The position numbers were made by a program, and so were the translations under genes. The notes under the pieces were generated by a model. That model was not told the origin of the DNA. It did not search any database and was given only the letters and a program-made list of their open reading frames with translations. From contig NZ_JAJSOO010000001.1 in the NCBI RefSeq assembly GCF_029428875.1, positions 2,542,001 to 2,606,000 of the forward strand: a stretch of 64,000 nucleotides of DNA, given 5' to 3'. This DNA comes from Streptomyces sp. JH34. GTDB lineage: Bacteria > Actinomycetota > Actinomycetes > Streptomycetales > Streptomycetaceae. Below are positions 52,898-63,850 of the stretch, piece after piece (the stretch's first letter is position 1; every line of letters begins with the position of its first letter).

Positions 52898-52927
52898 GTT
52901 TGCCTCCGATAGGGATAAAGCAGCCCA

Positions 52928-52959
52928 GGGGCCGCCCTCCGGATACGGAGAGCGGCCCC
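52928..52959 (-). terminator. Hairpin between binding-protein and permease genes (proximal operon)
   Basis: GGGGCCGC (52928-52935) pairs with GCGGCCCC (52952-52959), with CTCCG/CGGAG inside around GATA. Likely an attenuating or mRNA-stabilising element, matching the one in the distal operon by position but not by sequence. Confidence 0.65.
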
Positions 52960-53018
52960 CCGGGACCTACTGCCTGGTGTGGGCGGCTGATGGCCGAGTG
53001 GGGGCCCTCAGGCGTTTG

Positions 53019-54644
53019 TTACTTGGCGACCGTGACTTCGGTGATGTTGTAGTCACCGTGGAAGTCGATGGTCACGTTGTCGACCGCCTTGGAGTAGCCA
53101 CCGTTGGTCTTGTACTCCCAGAGCGGGATCGCCGGCATCTTCTGGAGCACCAGCTTCTCGGCGTCCTGGTACGCCTTGATGGAGTCCTCGAGCGACGCCG
53201 CGTTGTCGCCCTTCTTGAAGGCCGCGTCGACCTCCTTGTCGGAGAACCGGCCGTTGTTGGCCTCGGCGGTCGTGCCGTACAGCTCGCGCATGAAGTTGAC
53301 GTTCAGCGGGTAGTCGGCGACCCAGCCACCGCGGTACATCGACTTGACCTGGTCGTTGTCACGCGCCTCCAGGTCGGTCTGGAAGTCCGGCTTGGCGTCC
53401 GGCACGCAGTCGACCCCGGTGGCGTTGCGGATGGACTCGCAGACCGCGGTCACCCACTCCTTGTGGCCGCCGTCGGCGTTGTACTGGATCCAGATCTTGT
53501 TCTCCGGGACGCCGCCGCCCTCGGTGACGAGCTTCTTGGCCTTCGCCGGGTCGAACTTGAACACGTCGGTGCCCAGGTCCTGGTTACCGGCGACGCCCGG
53601 AGGCGTGAAGCTGGTGGCGGGCTTGCGGGTGCCGTTGAGCACGGTCTTGGTGATCGTGTCACGGTCGATCGCCATCGACAGACCCTGGAGGACCTTCGGG
53701 TCGATGTCCTTGAAGGTCTTCGAGTAGAAGGTCGGGACGAGCGACTGGATGGCCGCGTACGGCTCGTCGATCGCGCGGTCACCGAGGTCGGTCTTGTACT
53801 TCGGCAGGTCCTTCGGGCCGACCTGGCGGATCATGTCCAGGTTGCCGGACAGGAGGTCCTGGTACGCGGCCTCGACGGTCGCGTAGTTCTTGAAGAGGAC
53901 ACCCTTGTTCTTGGCCTTGTTCGGGCCCTGGTAGTCAGGGTTGGCCTTGACCTGGATGAGCTTCTTGTGGTCCCACTTCTCGAAGACGTAGGGACCGTTG
54001 CCGACCGGCGCCTGGCCGAACGCCTTGGTGTCCTTGTAGAACACCTCCGGCAGCGGGGCGAAGGTGGTGTAGCCGAGCTTGTACTCGTAGTACGGCACGG
54101 GCTTGTTGAGCTCGATCGTGAAGGTGGTGTCGTCGACGGCCTTCAGACCGGACATCTCCGTGGCCTTCGGGTCACCCTTCTCGGGGTGGACGTCCGCGTA
54201 GCCCTTGATGTCCTCGAACCAGAACGCGTTCTGCTGGGCGTTCTTGACGTTCGCGTACCAGTTCCACGCCTTGATGTAGGACTCGGACGTGACCGGGGTG
54301 CCGTCGTGGAACTTCCAGCCGGCCTTGAGCTTGACCGTCCACGTCTTGTTGTCCGTCGACTGCACCGACTCGGCGTTCGTGTAGACGATCTTGCCGTCCG
54401 CATCGAAGTCGAGCAGCTGGGTGAAGATCGACTGGATGACGTAGCTGCCCAGCGACTCGTTGGTGTCGGCCGGGATCAGCGGCTTCTGCGGCTCGCCGAC
54501 GTCGATGGAGACGTAGCCCGCGGGCTTGCCCTTCTCCTTCGACGCGTTGCTGCTGTCGTCGCTGTCGCCCCCGCCACAGGCAGTCGCGGCCAGGGCGATG
54601 ATTGCCGCTCCCGCGACCCACTTGGCGCTCTTGGCACCGCGCAT
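53019..54644 (-). CDS. Oligopeptide-binding lipoprotein, SBP family 5 (proximal, bldK-like operon)
   Basis: 541 aa from ATG 54644 (MRGAKSAKWV), chosen over the upstream ATG 54660 because GAGGAGG lies 6 bases before it. Lipobox LAATAC with C23 lipidated, then an acidic linker. Family 5 signature PADTNESLGSYVIQSIFTQL; C-terminal LWEYKTNGGYSKAVDNVTIDF. In Streptomyces, BldKB imports an extracellular oligopeptide signal needed for aerial growth; this gene's position beside typA matches the bldK locus, so it is the likely BldKB counterpart, though which of the two paralogues serves development is not shown by sequence. Confidence 0.9.
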   Translation of the reverse strand: MRGAKSAKWVAGAAIIALAATACGGGDSDDSSNASKEKGKPAGYVSIDVGEPQKPLIPADTNESLGSYVIQSIFTQLLDFDADGKIVYTNAESVQSTDNKTWTVKLKAGWKFHDGTPVTSESYIKAWNWYANVKNAQQNAFWFEDIKGYADVHPEKGDPKATEMSGLKAVDDTTFTIELNKPVPYYEYKLGYTTFAPLPEVFYKDTKAFGQAPVGNGPYVFEKWDHKKLIQVKANPDYQGPNKAKNKGVLFKNYATVEAAYQDLLSGNLDMIRQVGPKDLPKYKTDLGDRAIDEPYAAIQSLVPTFYSKTFKDIDPKVLQGLSMAIDRDTITKTVLNGTRKPATSFTPPGVAGNQDLGTDVFKFDPAKAKKLVTEGGGVPENKIWIQYNADGGHKEWVTAVCESIRNATGVDCVPDAKPDFQTDLEARDNDQVKSMYRGGWVADYPLNVNFMRELYGTTAEANNGRFSDKEVDAAFKKGDNAASLEDSIKAYQDAEKLVLQKMPAIPLWEYKTNGGYSKAVDNVTIDFHGDYNITEVTVAK

Positions 54645-54991
54645 GGGTTTCCTCCTCATGAGTCCACTTTTGACTACAAGAGGGGCACCGTAGAGATCCA
54701 CCGACACCCCTGACGGCGATCGTTTTCAGTGCCCCGAGTGTGCTCGTGAGTCCGCACTCCCCACAGTGCGCCGACCCATTGACCCGAGCTCAATGGAGCC
54801 AACTATTAAGGAATGACGGGCTGTAAACCACACTTAAAGGGTCTCGGTTTGACAACATCGAGAAGCCATGGTTGCCCGAAATCCGGACAAAGTGATCCCA
54901 GACAGACACCCCCGAAACGGACCGTTAACACATGTTCCGGAGAGCGACGCACGATATGCGGACACGTCGGTCAGGAAAATCGGTTGACGAA
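54645..54991. promoter_or_regulatory. Promoter region of the bldK-like operon with a 7-7-7 inverted repeat
   Basis: The AT-rich gap upstream of the lipoprotein gene contains CCATTGA-N7-TCAATGG at 54776-54796, a perfect inverted repeat about 130 bases before the start codon, and stretches such as CTATTAAG (54803-54810) and CACTTAAAG (54832-54840) suited to minus-strand promoters. TTGCCCGAAA at 54872-54881 matches the AdpA consensus (TGGCSNGWWY) at 8 of 10 positions; this may be chance. Confidence 0.45.
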
Positions 54992-55030
54992 AGGCCCGGG
55001 CCCCCACAGTCTCTGCGGGGGCCCGGGCCT
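54992..55030 (-). terminator. Terminator hairpin after typA
   Basis: AGGCCCGGGCCCCC (54992-55005) pairs with GGGGGCCCGGGCCT (55017-55030), about 60 bases beyond the typA stop codon. Confidence 0.88.
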
Positions 55031-55091
55031 CGTGTCAACGGCTCGTACCGACGGTACGCCGGCCGGGGCCGAGGGCCCCGGTCAGCTCAGG

Positions 55092-56966
<1,875 letters not shown>

Positions 56967-57301
56967 GGGTGGCTTGCGCTTCTCTCGGATCGTGGGATCA
57001 GGCGTCTCAGTCGGTCTTCGAGTCCTCGTACGCCCGCCGGGCGGCACGCCACGGCTAGTCCAATGGTACGGGCCCGACGGGTCCGGGGCTTCCCGGCCCG
57101 AGCCTCAGGGCGGGACCGGAGCCACAATTCAGCCGATATTCAGCCGGTATTACGTCATCATCCAGGCGGTGTGAGGCCGGACGGCAAGGGGTGTGAGAAG
57201 ACGTGCAGCCCGGGTCGGGGCGGACACCACCTTGCCCGCCGGGGGCTCCGGCGGGCAAGGGAATTGAGCTGTATCTGAGCTTTGAATACGGCTTTGACCT
57301 G
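56967..57301. other. Intergenic region between lpqW-like gene and typA, with a hairpin
   Basis: Contains a 13-bp hairpin (arms 57230-57242 and 57248-57260, CCTTGCCCGCCGG / CCGGCGGGCAAGG) that should terminate the lpqW-like mRNA. The relatively AT-rich part 57115-57170 (GCCACAATTCAGCCGATATTC) probably holds the typA promoter on the minus strand. Confidence 0.6.
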
Positions 57302-59527
57302 CTACTTCTTCCGATTCGCGGGGGATCCTGCCGCTTGGCGCCCGGTGAATCCGATGTCCTCGTAGCGGGGTGCGGCGAAGCCGAAGGCACCGATGTTCGC
57401 CAGCTTCTTGTCGACGGCGACCAGCTGTGGCCTCTGATACAGCGGAATCGATCCTGCCGCGGCCCAGATCCGCGCGTCAGCCTGCTTCAGCAGATCCCTG
57501 GACGCGTTGGCGTCGAGTTCGGCGACCGCCCGGTCGAAGAGCTGGTCGATGTGGTCCGAGCCGACCCGTGTGTAGTTCTGCGCGACGAGCAGTGAGCCGT
57601 CGGTGGCGGGCTCCGGCTTGGCGAAGATCGGCCGCCCGTCGGTCGCCGGGTAGGCGGTGGCGGGCCAGGAGTACAGCGCCAGGTCGTAGTCGCCGGAGGC
57701 GATGTGGTCCTTGAAGTAGCTGTCGTCGGCGACCTTGGTGACCTGGGTGCTGATGCCGATCGAGTCCAGCATCTCGACGATCTTCTCCCCGACGGTGCGC
57801 AGCGACTGCGATCCGGGGCCCGAGGGCAGGACGAAGCGCAGACTCAGCGGCTTGCCGCCCTTGCCGAGGCGGTCCTTCACGGAGGCGGGGGCCGGGGCCG
57901 CGGTTCCGGCGGGGGCGTAGGCACCCGCGGGGCCGCCGGGCCGCTTGTCCTGGGCGGCGACCTCCGAGCCGCCGGAGGCGTGACTGCCCGGCTTGTCGTC
58001 GCCGACGGTGTACGCCCCGTCCTCACGCGAGGCCTTGTCCTCCTCCGTGTCCTCGGTCTTCTCGTCCCCCGCCTTCTCGTCCTTCTCCCCGGCCGGCTTC
58101 TTCCCCTCGTCCTTCTTCTCGGCCTCGCTGCCCGCCTTGGTGTCCTCGGTCCTGCGGACCGCTCCGCCCGGGGTCCATCCCGCGTCCGCCAGCAGGGCCT
58201 GCGCCTCCTTGGTGTCCTGCTCGCCGAGGGCGCCGCTGCCGTCCTTGTACCCGGGCTGCCCGGCCAGGGCCAGGTGGCTGCCGGGGGGCTTCGCGGGCAG
58301 ACCGAGCGGCTTCAGGACCACGTCGGCGAGCTCCTGCCGGTTCAGCGTCCGGGCGATGGCGCGGCGGACCCGGTCGTCGGAGAGGGGCCCGGACTCGCCG
58401 TTCAGCGCGAGCTGCGTGTAGGAGGGCTCCAGCGACTTGCGCACGGCGAAGCCGCGCAGTGACTTCTGCTCGGCTGCGTACGCCGCGACGGCTTCCCGGG
58501 TCTTCTCACGGGCGGCCTGCGCCGTCTCGGCGGCCTCCTCGTCCGAACCGTGGGCCAGCGCCCAGGAGCGCAGGGCGGCGGCCGGGGTGATGCCGGCTCC
58601 CGGGCCGTGGACGGGCTGCTGCCCGTTCCCGCCGCGGTAGCGGGCAGCCATGGCGATGCTGTTCGCGGTCGCCGGGTCGATGTCGGCGACGTCCACCGTG
58701 CCGTCGGTCAGCGCGTCGGCGCGCTTCCCGGGCTCGACGGCGCGGAACACCAGGGATTCGAGCTTGGCCTCGTCGCCCCACCAGCGCGGGTTCCGGTCCA
58801 GCACGACCGTCCCCCTGGGCTTGTTCACGCTGCGCAGGCGGAACGGCCCCGCGGTGTTCTTGAGGGTGGCCCGGGCGCCGTCGTTGAAGGTGCCGGGGGA
58901 CCCCGTCACCTCCTTCGGGTACAGCGGCGAGAACAGGGAGCGCCAGTCGGCGTACGGCTTCGAGAACGTGACCCGGACCTGGAGGTCGTCCTTGCCGCGT
59001 TCGATCTTCTCGATCCGCTCGTAGCCGGCGTTGCGAGCCGTCCAGAAGGCGGAGTCCTTACCGCTCAGCGCGCGCCACTGGGCGACGAAGTCGGGGGCGC
59101 CGATCTCGCGGCCGTCGCTCCACACCGCCTGCTGGTCGAGCTTGTAGAGGACGACCTGCTTGGGCTCCCGCTCGATGACCTTCGCCGACTCCAGGTAGTC
59201 GGGGTTGAGGCGGGGCTCGCCCTTCGCGTCCATGGGGAACAGCGAGGGCAGCAGAGCTCCGGTGATCCGCGTGGTCGCGCTGTCGGCGTCGGCCTGGAAG
59301 GCGTTGAGGGTCGCGGGGACCGAGTCGATCGCCCAGGTGAGGGTCGATCCGTCGGTCACCCGGTCCCGGGAGGCCGGGGCGATGTCCTGGGGGGCGGCCG
59401 CCGAGGTGGGGCTCTCGCTGTCCGAGGTGCAGCCCGCCAGCACCGGGATCGTGAGCACGCCTGTCGCCAGGAGCACGACCGACCGGCGCTTTCGGGCCGT
59501 CCCGCGTGGGACGCCGACGTGGGACAT
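57302..59527 (-). CDS. LpqW-like lipoprotein of substrate-binding family 5
   Basis: 741 aa from ATG 59527, GGAGG 9 bases upstream. Lipobox VLAGC with C33 lipidated. The body follows the family 5 peptide-binding fold (TWAIDSVPATLNAFQADADS; TLKNTAGPFRLRSVNKPRG), with no permease or ATPase nearby. A lysine/glutamate-rich low-complexity insert of about 90 residues (roughly 475-565, EKKDEGKKPAGEKDEK...) splits the C-terminal lobe. Beside typA, as lpqW is in M. tuberculosis, where LpqW controls polar glycolipid (PIM/LAM) synthesis rather than import. A similar non-transport role here is inference. Confidence 0.78.
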   Translation of the reverse strand: MSHVGVPRGTARKRRSVVLLATGVLTIPVLAGCTSDSESPTSAAAPQDIAPASRDRVTDGSTLTWAIDSVPATLNAFQADADSATTRITGALLPSLFPMDAKGEPRLNPDYLESAKVIEREPKQVVLYKLDQQAVWSDGREIGAPDFVAQWRALSGKDSAFWTARNAGYERIEKIERGKDDLQVRVTFSKPYADWRSLFSPLYPKEVTGSPGTFNDGARATLKNTAGPFRLRSVNKPRGTVVLDRNPRWWGDEAKLESLVFRAVEPGKRADALTDGTVDVADIDPATANSIAMAARYRGGNGQQPVHGPGAGITPAAALRSWALAHGSDEEAAETAQAAREKTREAVAAYAAEQKSLRGFAVRKSLEPSYTQLALNGESGPLSDDRVRRAIARTLNRQELADVVLKPLGLPAKPPGSHLALAGQPGYKDGSGALGEQDTKEAQALLADAGWTPGGAVRRTEDTKAGSEAEKKDEGKKPAGEKDEKAGDEKTEDTEEDKASREDGAYTVGDDKPGSHASGGSEVAAQDKRPGGPAGAYAPAGTAAPAPASVKDRLGKGGKPLSLRFVLPSGPGSQSLRTVGEKIVEMLDSIGISTQVTKVADDSYFKDHIASGDYDLALYSWPATAYPATDGRPIFAKPEPATDGSLLVAQNYTRVGSDHIDQLFDRAVAELDANASRDLLKQADARIWAAAGSIPLYQRPQLVAVDKKLANIGAFGFAAPRYEDIGFTGRQAAGSPANRKK

Positions 59528-59720
59528 GGCTGATACCTCCGGGGCCGGCCCGGTCCACCCCGTACCGGAATGGACCGGATGATGCGTACTGGTGGCATTT
59601 GCAGTTGATCAGACTGATTCGCTGATCCACTGAACGCACGTGTACGCGCGAGGGGAGGCAGACGTGGCCGGTGGGGCCGCGGACGTCACCCGGGCGGCCC
59701 CGGTACCGGCCGGGCGACGG

Positions 59721-59939
59721 TCAGCCGAGGGGCGTGGCGACGGCCGCGGTGGTGCCGGTCTCGGGGAGCCTCGGGAAGATCTTCTCCAGGCTGTCGCGGT
59801 GGGCGTCGGCGTCCAGGCCGGTGACCGCGTCGGTGACGACGGTGACGTGGCAGCCGTGCTCGTGCGTGGCCCGGGCGCGCGGCGGGTCGGCCGGGATCCG
59901 AAGCAGCGCGGCGCCGAGGGTGATCAGCGCGACCGGCAC
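59721..59939 (-). pseudogene. Remnant of an isochorismatase-family hydrolase (C-terminal piece)
   Basis: A 72-codon frame ends HGCHVTVVTDAVTGLDADAH-RDSLEKIFPRLPETG, the typical C-terminus of isochorismatase-like cysteine hydrolases (VTVVTDAVTDLDADAH...). The catalytic Asp, Lys and Cys regions are missing, and the preceding residues (PVALITLGAALLRIP) do not match the family. No ribosome-binding site precedes GTG 59939. Probably a leftover of a deleted gene. Confidence 0.6.
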
Positions 59940-60142
59940 GTCGACGGCGAGCCCGGCCTGCAGCGGCGGTTCCGGCCGGGTGGCTTCCGGTCGCGGGTGC
60001 GCCCCCTGCTCGCCGCGGAGCGCTTCAGCGTCTGAGCGTCGGGTGGGGCCGCCGCGAGCCAGGACCCCGTGGCGGCTCCCGCCCGCCGGGGGCGGGACGC
60101 GCCGGGTCGCGGGTGCCCGGAGGCGGACATAACGTCCCCTGT

Positions 60143-60910
60143 GTGACGCCGCTTGCGAGCCGCCCCGGGGTGTCCCGGCTTTCGATACCCGGCAGGATCC
60201 TCGCCGCCACCCTGACGGCGGCGCTGTGGATGTCCCTGCCGGGCACCCCGGCCGCCCGAGCCACCGAGCCCGTCCCCCTCTCCCGCGAGGGGCAGATCAC
60301 CGACGAGGTGGGGGCGCTCGGCAGCCGGAAGCCGCAGGCCGAGACCGCTCTCGACCGCTTGTTCGAAACCCGGCGGGTGAAGTTGTCCGTGGCGTGCGTC
60401 CCTGACTTCTCCGGCCGTGACGCCCAGACCTGGACCGACGAGACCGCGAACCGCGACGGCCTCGGCCTCGGCCAGGACGACGTGCTGCTGGCCGTGGCCA
60501 CGCACGACCGGCGGTACGCGTACTCCGTCGACCAGGGGTCGCGCCTCACCGACGACCGGCTCCGGGACGTGGCGAACACGGCGGTCGAGCCGGCCCTCCG
60601 GCAGAACGACTGGGCGGCAGCGGCGGTCGGCGCCGCCGACGGATACGCCGCGGTGCTCTCCGGTGACCCCGTCACCGCCCCCGCCGTCACCCCGGGCGCC
60701 GCGGAGCCCGGGGACGGCTCCGCCGGCACCGGGTTCTCGGCGAACCTGCTCGTGCCCCTGGCCGTGCTCGTCGTCGCGCTCGCGACCGCAGTCCTCACCT
60801 TCAGCCGCCGCCGACGGCGTACGAGGACCCGGACGACCCCCGCGGCCGGCAGGAGGCGAAGACGACCGAGCCGGCGATCGCCTCGCAGACGGTGGTGGTG
60901 GACGAGCTGA
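60143..60910 (+). pseudogene. TPM-domain protein, truncated by deletion/frameshift
   Basis: GTG 60143 begins a 255-codon frame: signal peptide (ILAATLTAALWMSLPGTPAARA), a TPM domain (VPLSREGQITDEVGALGS, LSVACVPDFSGRDAQTW, DVLLAVATHDRRYAYSV), then one membrane helix (VPLAVLVVALATAVLTF). The Streptomyces TPM proteins I know continue for several hundred helical residues; here the frame instead turns into Arg-rich out-of-frame sequence (RRRRRPSRRSPRRRWWW) and stops. The end overlaps the PspA-like fragment in another frame, so a deletion seems to have fused the two genes. The TPM domain itself might still be made. TAACGT at 60129-60134 is a possible -10. Confidence 0.6.
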
Positions 60911-61218
60911 AGTCGGGACTCTACGAGATGAAGAGCAAACTCACCCAGCTGAAGTCCAAGCACGACGAACTGGTCGCGCGCGCCGCTTCCGGCCGGGCGC
61001 AGAACCGGATGACGGACGCCGTCAGGAGCATCGACGTCATGGATCCGACGAGCGGGCTCAGCCGCTTCGAGGACAAGGCGCGGCACGAGGAGGCGAGGGC
61101 GGTGGGCAGGCGGGAACTCGCCGCGTCGTCCCTGGACGCCCAGTTCGCACAGCTGGACAGCCTCGGGGACAGCGCGGAGATCGAGGCCCGGCTCGCCGCC
61201 CTGAAGTCCCCTTCGTGA
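60892..61218 (+). pseudogene. C-terminal fragment of a PspA/IM30-family gene
   Basis: The 108-codon frame starting GTG 60892 matches the C-terminal half of PspA: VDELKSGLYEMKSKLTQLK, AQNRMTDAVRSIDVMDPTSG, SRFEDKARHEEARAVG, ELAASSLDAQFAQL and IEARLAALKS. The N-terminal amphipathic helix and first coiled coil (about 130 residues) are absent. The PspA frame continues upstream of 60892 (AYEDPDDPRGRQEAKTTEP) without a start until it meets the TPM gene. TPM-PspA pairs are found elsewhere in Streptomyces; this looks like a decayed copy. Confidence 0.7.
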
Positions 61219-61234
61219 CCGGCGAAGAGCCCCG

Positions 61235-63850
61235 TCAGTACATGCTCAGCAACTGCTCCACGGAGAGTTCGGCGGCGGGCTCCCCGTCGGGCAGCGCCAG
61301 CTCGAACCACACGGTCTTGCCGCGCGGGGTACGCCGCGAGCCCCAGGCCGCGCTGAGCAGTCCGACCAGTTGCAGCCCGCGCCCGCCCTCGTCGGTGTCG
61401 CGGGCGCGCCGGCGCCTGGGCTGGACGAGCCCGGCGTCCCACACCTCGCAGACGAGCGTGCGGTCGCGGAGCAGCCTGAGCCTGATCTCGCCCTCGCCGT
61501 AGCGCAGTGCGTTGGTGACGAGTTCGCTGACGAGCAGTTCGGTGGTGTCGACCAGCTCGTCCAGGCCCCAGGCGGTGAGCTGCACACGCGCCAGCTCACG
61601 GGCGCGGGACACGGAGCGGAGCTCGCGCGGGAGCCGCCAGTCACCCACCGCGTTCGGGGCGAGCCCCTGGATACGGGCCATCAGCAGGGCGATGTCGTCC
61701 TCGCCGTGCCGGGTGTCGAGGGTCGTCAGCACGTGGTCGCAGACCTCTTCGAGCGGCTGCGACGGTTCGGCGAGAGCCTGCCGGAAGGCGTCGAGACCCT
61801 CGTCGAGCGGATGGTCCCGGGACTCGACGAGCCCGTCCGTGTAGAGGGCGAGGAGGGAGCCCTCCTTGAGCTCGACCTCGACCTCCTCGAAGGGTTCGCC
61901 GCCGACGCCGAGCGGCATGCCCGGGGGTACGTCGAGCAGCGTCGCGGCCTCGCCCGGCTCGGCCACCACCGGAGGCAGATGACCGGCGTTGGCGAAGGTG
62001 CACCGCCGGGTGACCGGGTCGTACACCGCGTACACACAGGTCGCCAGGTACACCTCGGAGAGGTCGGCCTCACGTGACTTGTGGGCGGCCCGCGAGGGCC
62101 ACTGGGCGCCGCCGCCCCCGCCGAAGCCGTCGCTCCGCTCGCCGCCACCCGGGGTGCCGAGACCGCGGGCGACCTCGTCCAGGGCGGAGAGCACCTCGGC
62201 GGGCTCCAGATCCAGCAGGGCCAGCGTCCGCACGGCGGTGCGCAGTTCGCCCATGGCGACGGCGGCCCGCAGCCCGCGGCCCATCACGTCGCCGACGACC
62301 AGGGCCGTGCGGTGACCGGGGAGTTCGATCACGTCGAACCAGTCCCCGCCGACCTCGGTGGCCGTGTTGCCGGGCAGGTAGCGGCAGGCGATGTCCAGGC
62401 CCGCCGCCTCGGGGTCGCCCGGAGGGAGCAGGCTGCGCTGGAGTATCAGCGCGCGCTCGTGCTCCCGGCGGTAGAGGCGGGCGTTGTCGATACAGACGGC
62501 GGCGCGGGCGGCGAGCTCGGTCGCCAGGGCCCGGTCCCGCTCGCCGAAGGGCTCGCTGCCCTTGGTGCGGGAGAACTGGACGAGGCCGACGACGACGTCG
62601 TGCGCGACCATCGGCACGGCGAGGGTGGAGTGGACGAAGCCGCGTTCGTCGCCGGGCACGTCCTCGACGCGGCCGGTGCGCAGGGCGACGGCACAGGGCG
62701 AGTGGAACGGGTAGCGGTGGACCGAGCCGAGCGCGGGCGGCCCCGTGCCCCCGTCCGCCTCCGCGGCCTCGCCCGTCCGGGCGCCGGGGATGACCCCCGG
62801 GAGCGCGTCGGACACGGCGCTGGCGTGGGCCACCCGCCGCAGCTCCGCCGATCCGGCGCCGGACTCGTGGCCTCGCCCGCCCCAGCTGCCGGGCGAGGCC
62901 TCCTCCCCGGTGAGCAGTCCCTGGTACAGGTCGACCGAGGCGAGGTCGCAGAAGCCGGGCACGGCGACGTCGAGCAGCTCCCGGGCGGTGGTCTCCAGGT
63001 CGAGGCTGTTGCCGATGCGCGCGCTGGCCTCGTTGAGCAGGGCGAGGTTGCGACGGGCGCTGGCCGCCTCGCGGGCCGCGATGTGCCGTTGCGTGACGTC
63101 GGTGGCGAGTCCGGCGATGCCGACGGGGCGGCCGGAACCGCTGTGCACCCGGTAGAGGTTCATGGACCAGTGGCGCCTGCCCGTGGAGCCGGGAGGGGTG
63201 CCGACGAGCTGGAGGTCGGTGACCGCGTCGCCGGTCTCCAGGACGCGCCTGAGCGTGCCTGCGAGCCGGTCGGCCTCCGGGCGGGTCAGGTAGTCCTCCA
63301 CCGTGCGGCCGCGGTGGTCGTCGGCCTCGCCCCCGAAGACGGTGGCGAACCGCTTGTTGGCGCGCACGACCGTGAAGTCGGTGCCGAAAAGGACGAAACC
63401 GAACGGAGATTGGCCGAAAATCGCCTGCGAGGCGGCGAGGTCCGTCTCGATGCGCCGTAGCGCCCTGACGTCGACGACGATGCAGAGCGCCGCGCGCTCG
63501 CCCGTCTCCGTCTCACTCGGCATGACGTAGATCTCGGCGAGCCCGCGGACCGCGTTCTCGCCGGGGATCCGGAACGGGACGAGTCCCGTCCACTCCTTGC
63601 CGTCCAGGATCTCGCCGACGCGCCTGTGGGCGTCCGGGCGCAGCTCGGCGGGCATGAAGGCCTCCACCGGGTCCTTGCCCACCACCTCGTCCGAGGCCAT
63701 GCCGAAGAGACCCGCGGCCCGTCGGCTCCACTGCTCGATCAGGCCGTCGGGCCCGATCGAGAACGACGCGATCCTGATGTAGTCATAGATCGAGCCGGGC
63801 GGGCTGCTCTGCCACATGACGTCGCCCGCCGTCCCAGGTATATCGCTCAC
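61235..63850 (-). CDS. PAS-GAF-SpoIIE phosphatase with HATPase (anti-sigma-like) domain
   Basis: 871 aa. Two PAS domains (about 20-130 and 135-265; the second with FGTDFTVVRANKRFATVFGG), a GAF domain (about 275-465), a SpoIIE PP2C phosphatase (about 475-730; metal-site VGGDWFDVIEL and GEDDIALLMARI) and a C-terminal RsbW-like HATPase (SELVTNALRYGEG, DEGGRGLQLVGL). Such proteins act in sigma-factor partner switching, dephosphorylating an anti-anti-sigma factor with the HATPase possibly as a kinase. No anti-anti-sigma gene is adjacent. Start at ATG 63817 or the ATG/GTG near 63850 cannot be separated; upstream bases to 64000 hold only spacer and a possible promoter. Confidence 0.9.
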   Translation of the reverse strand: MSDIPGTAGDVMWQSSPPGSIYDYIRIASFSIGPDGLIEQWSRRAAGLFGMASDEVVGKDPVEAFMPAELRPDAHRRVGEILDGKEWTGLVPFRIPGENAVRGLAEIYVMPSETETGERAALCIVVDVRALRRIETDLAASQAIFGQSPFGFVLFGTDFTVVRANKRFATVFGGEADDHRGRTVEDYLTRPEADRLAGTLRRVLETGDAVTDLQLVGTPPGSTGRRHWSMNLYRVHSGSGRPVGIAGLATDVTQRHIAAREAASARRNLALLNEASARIGNSLDLETTARELLDVAVPGFCDLASVDLYQGLLTGEEASPGSWGGRGHESGAGSAELRRVAHASAVSDALPGVIPGARTGEAAEADGGTGPPALGSVHRYPFHSPCAVALRTGRVEDVPGDERGFVHSTLAVPMVAHDVVVGLVQFSRTKGSEPFGERDRALATELAARAAVCIDNARLYRREHERALILQRSLLPPGDPEAAGLDIACRYLPGNTATEVGGDWFDVIELPGHRTALVVGDVMGRGLRAAVAMGELRTAVRTLALLDLEPAEVLSALDEVARGLGTPGGGERSDGFGGGGGAQWPSRAAHKSREADLSEVYLATCVYAVYDPVTRRCTFANAGHLPPVVAEPGEAATLLDVPPGMPLGVGGEPFEEVEVELKEGSLLALYTDGLVESRDHPLDEGLDAFRQALAEPSQPLEEVCDHVLTTLDTRHGEDDIALLMARIQGLAPNAVGDWRLPRELRSVSRARELARVQLTAWGLDELVDTTELLVSELVTNALRYGEGEIRLRLLRDRTLVCEVWDAGLVQPRRRRARDTDEGGRGLQLVGLLSAAWGSRRTPRGKTVWFELALPDGEPAAELSVEQLLSMY

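Noticed and set aside
53019..54707. Longer start of the proximal binding protein at 54707 or 54660
   Set aside because: The GAGGAGG before ATG 54644 has ideal spacing, and a signal peptide starting there is normal in length.
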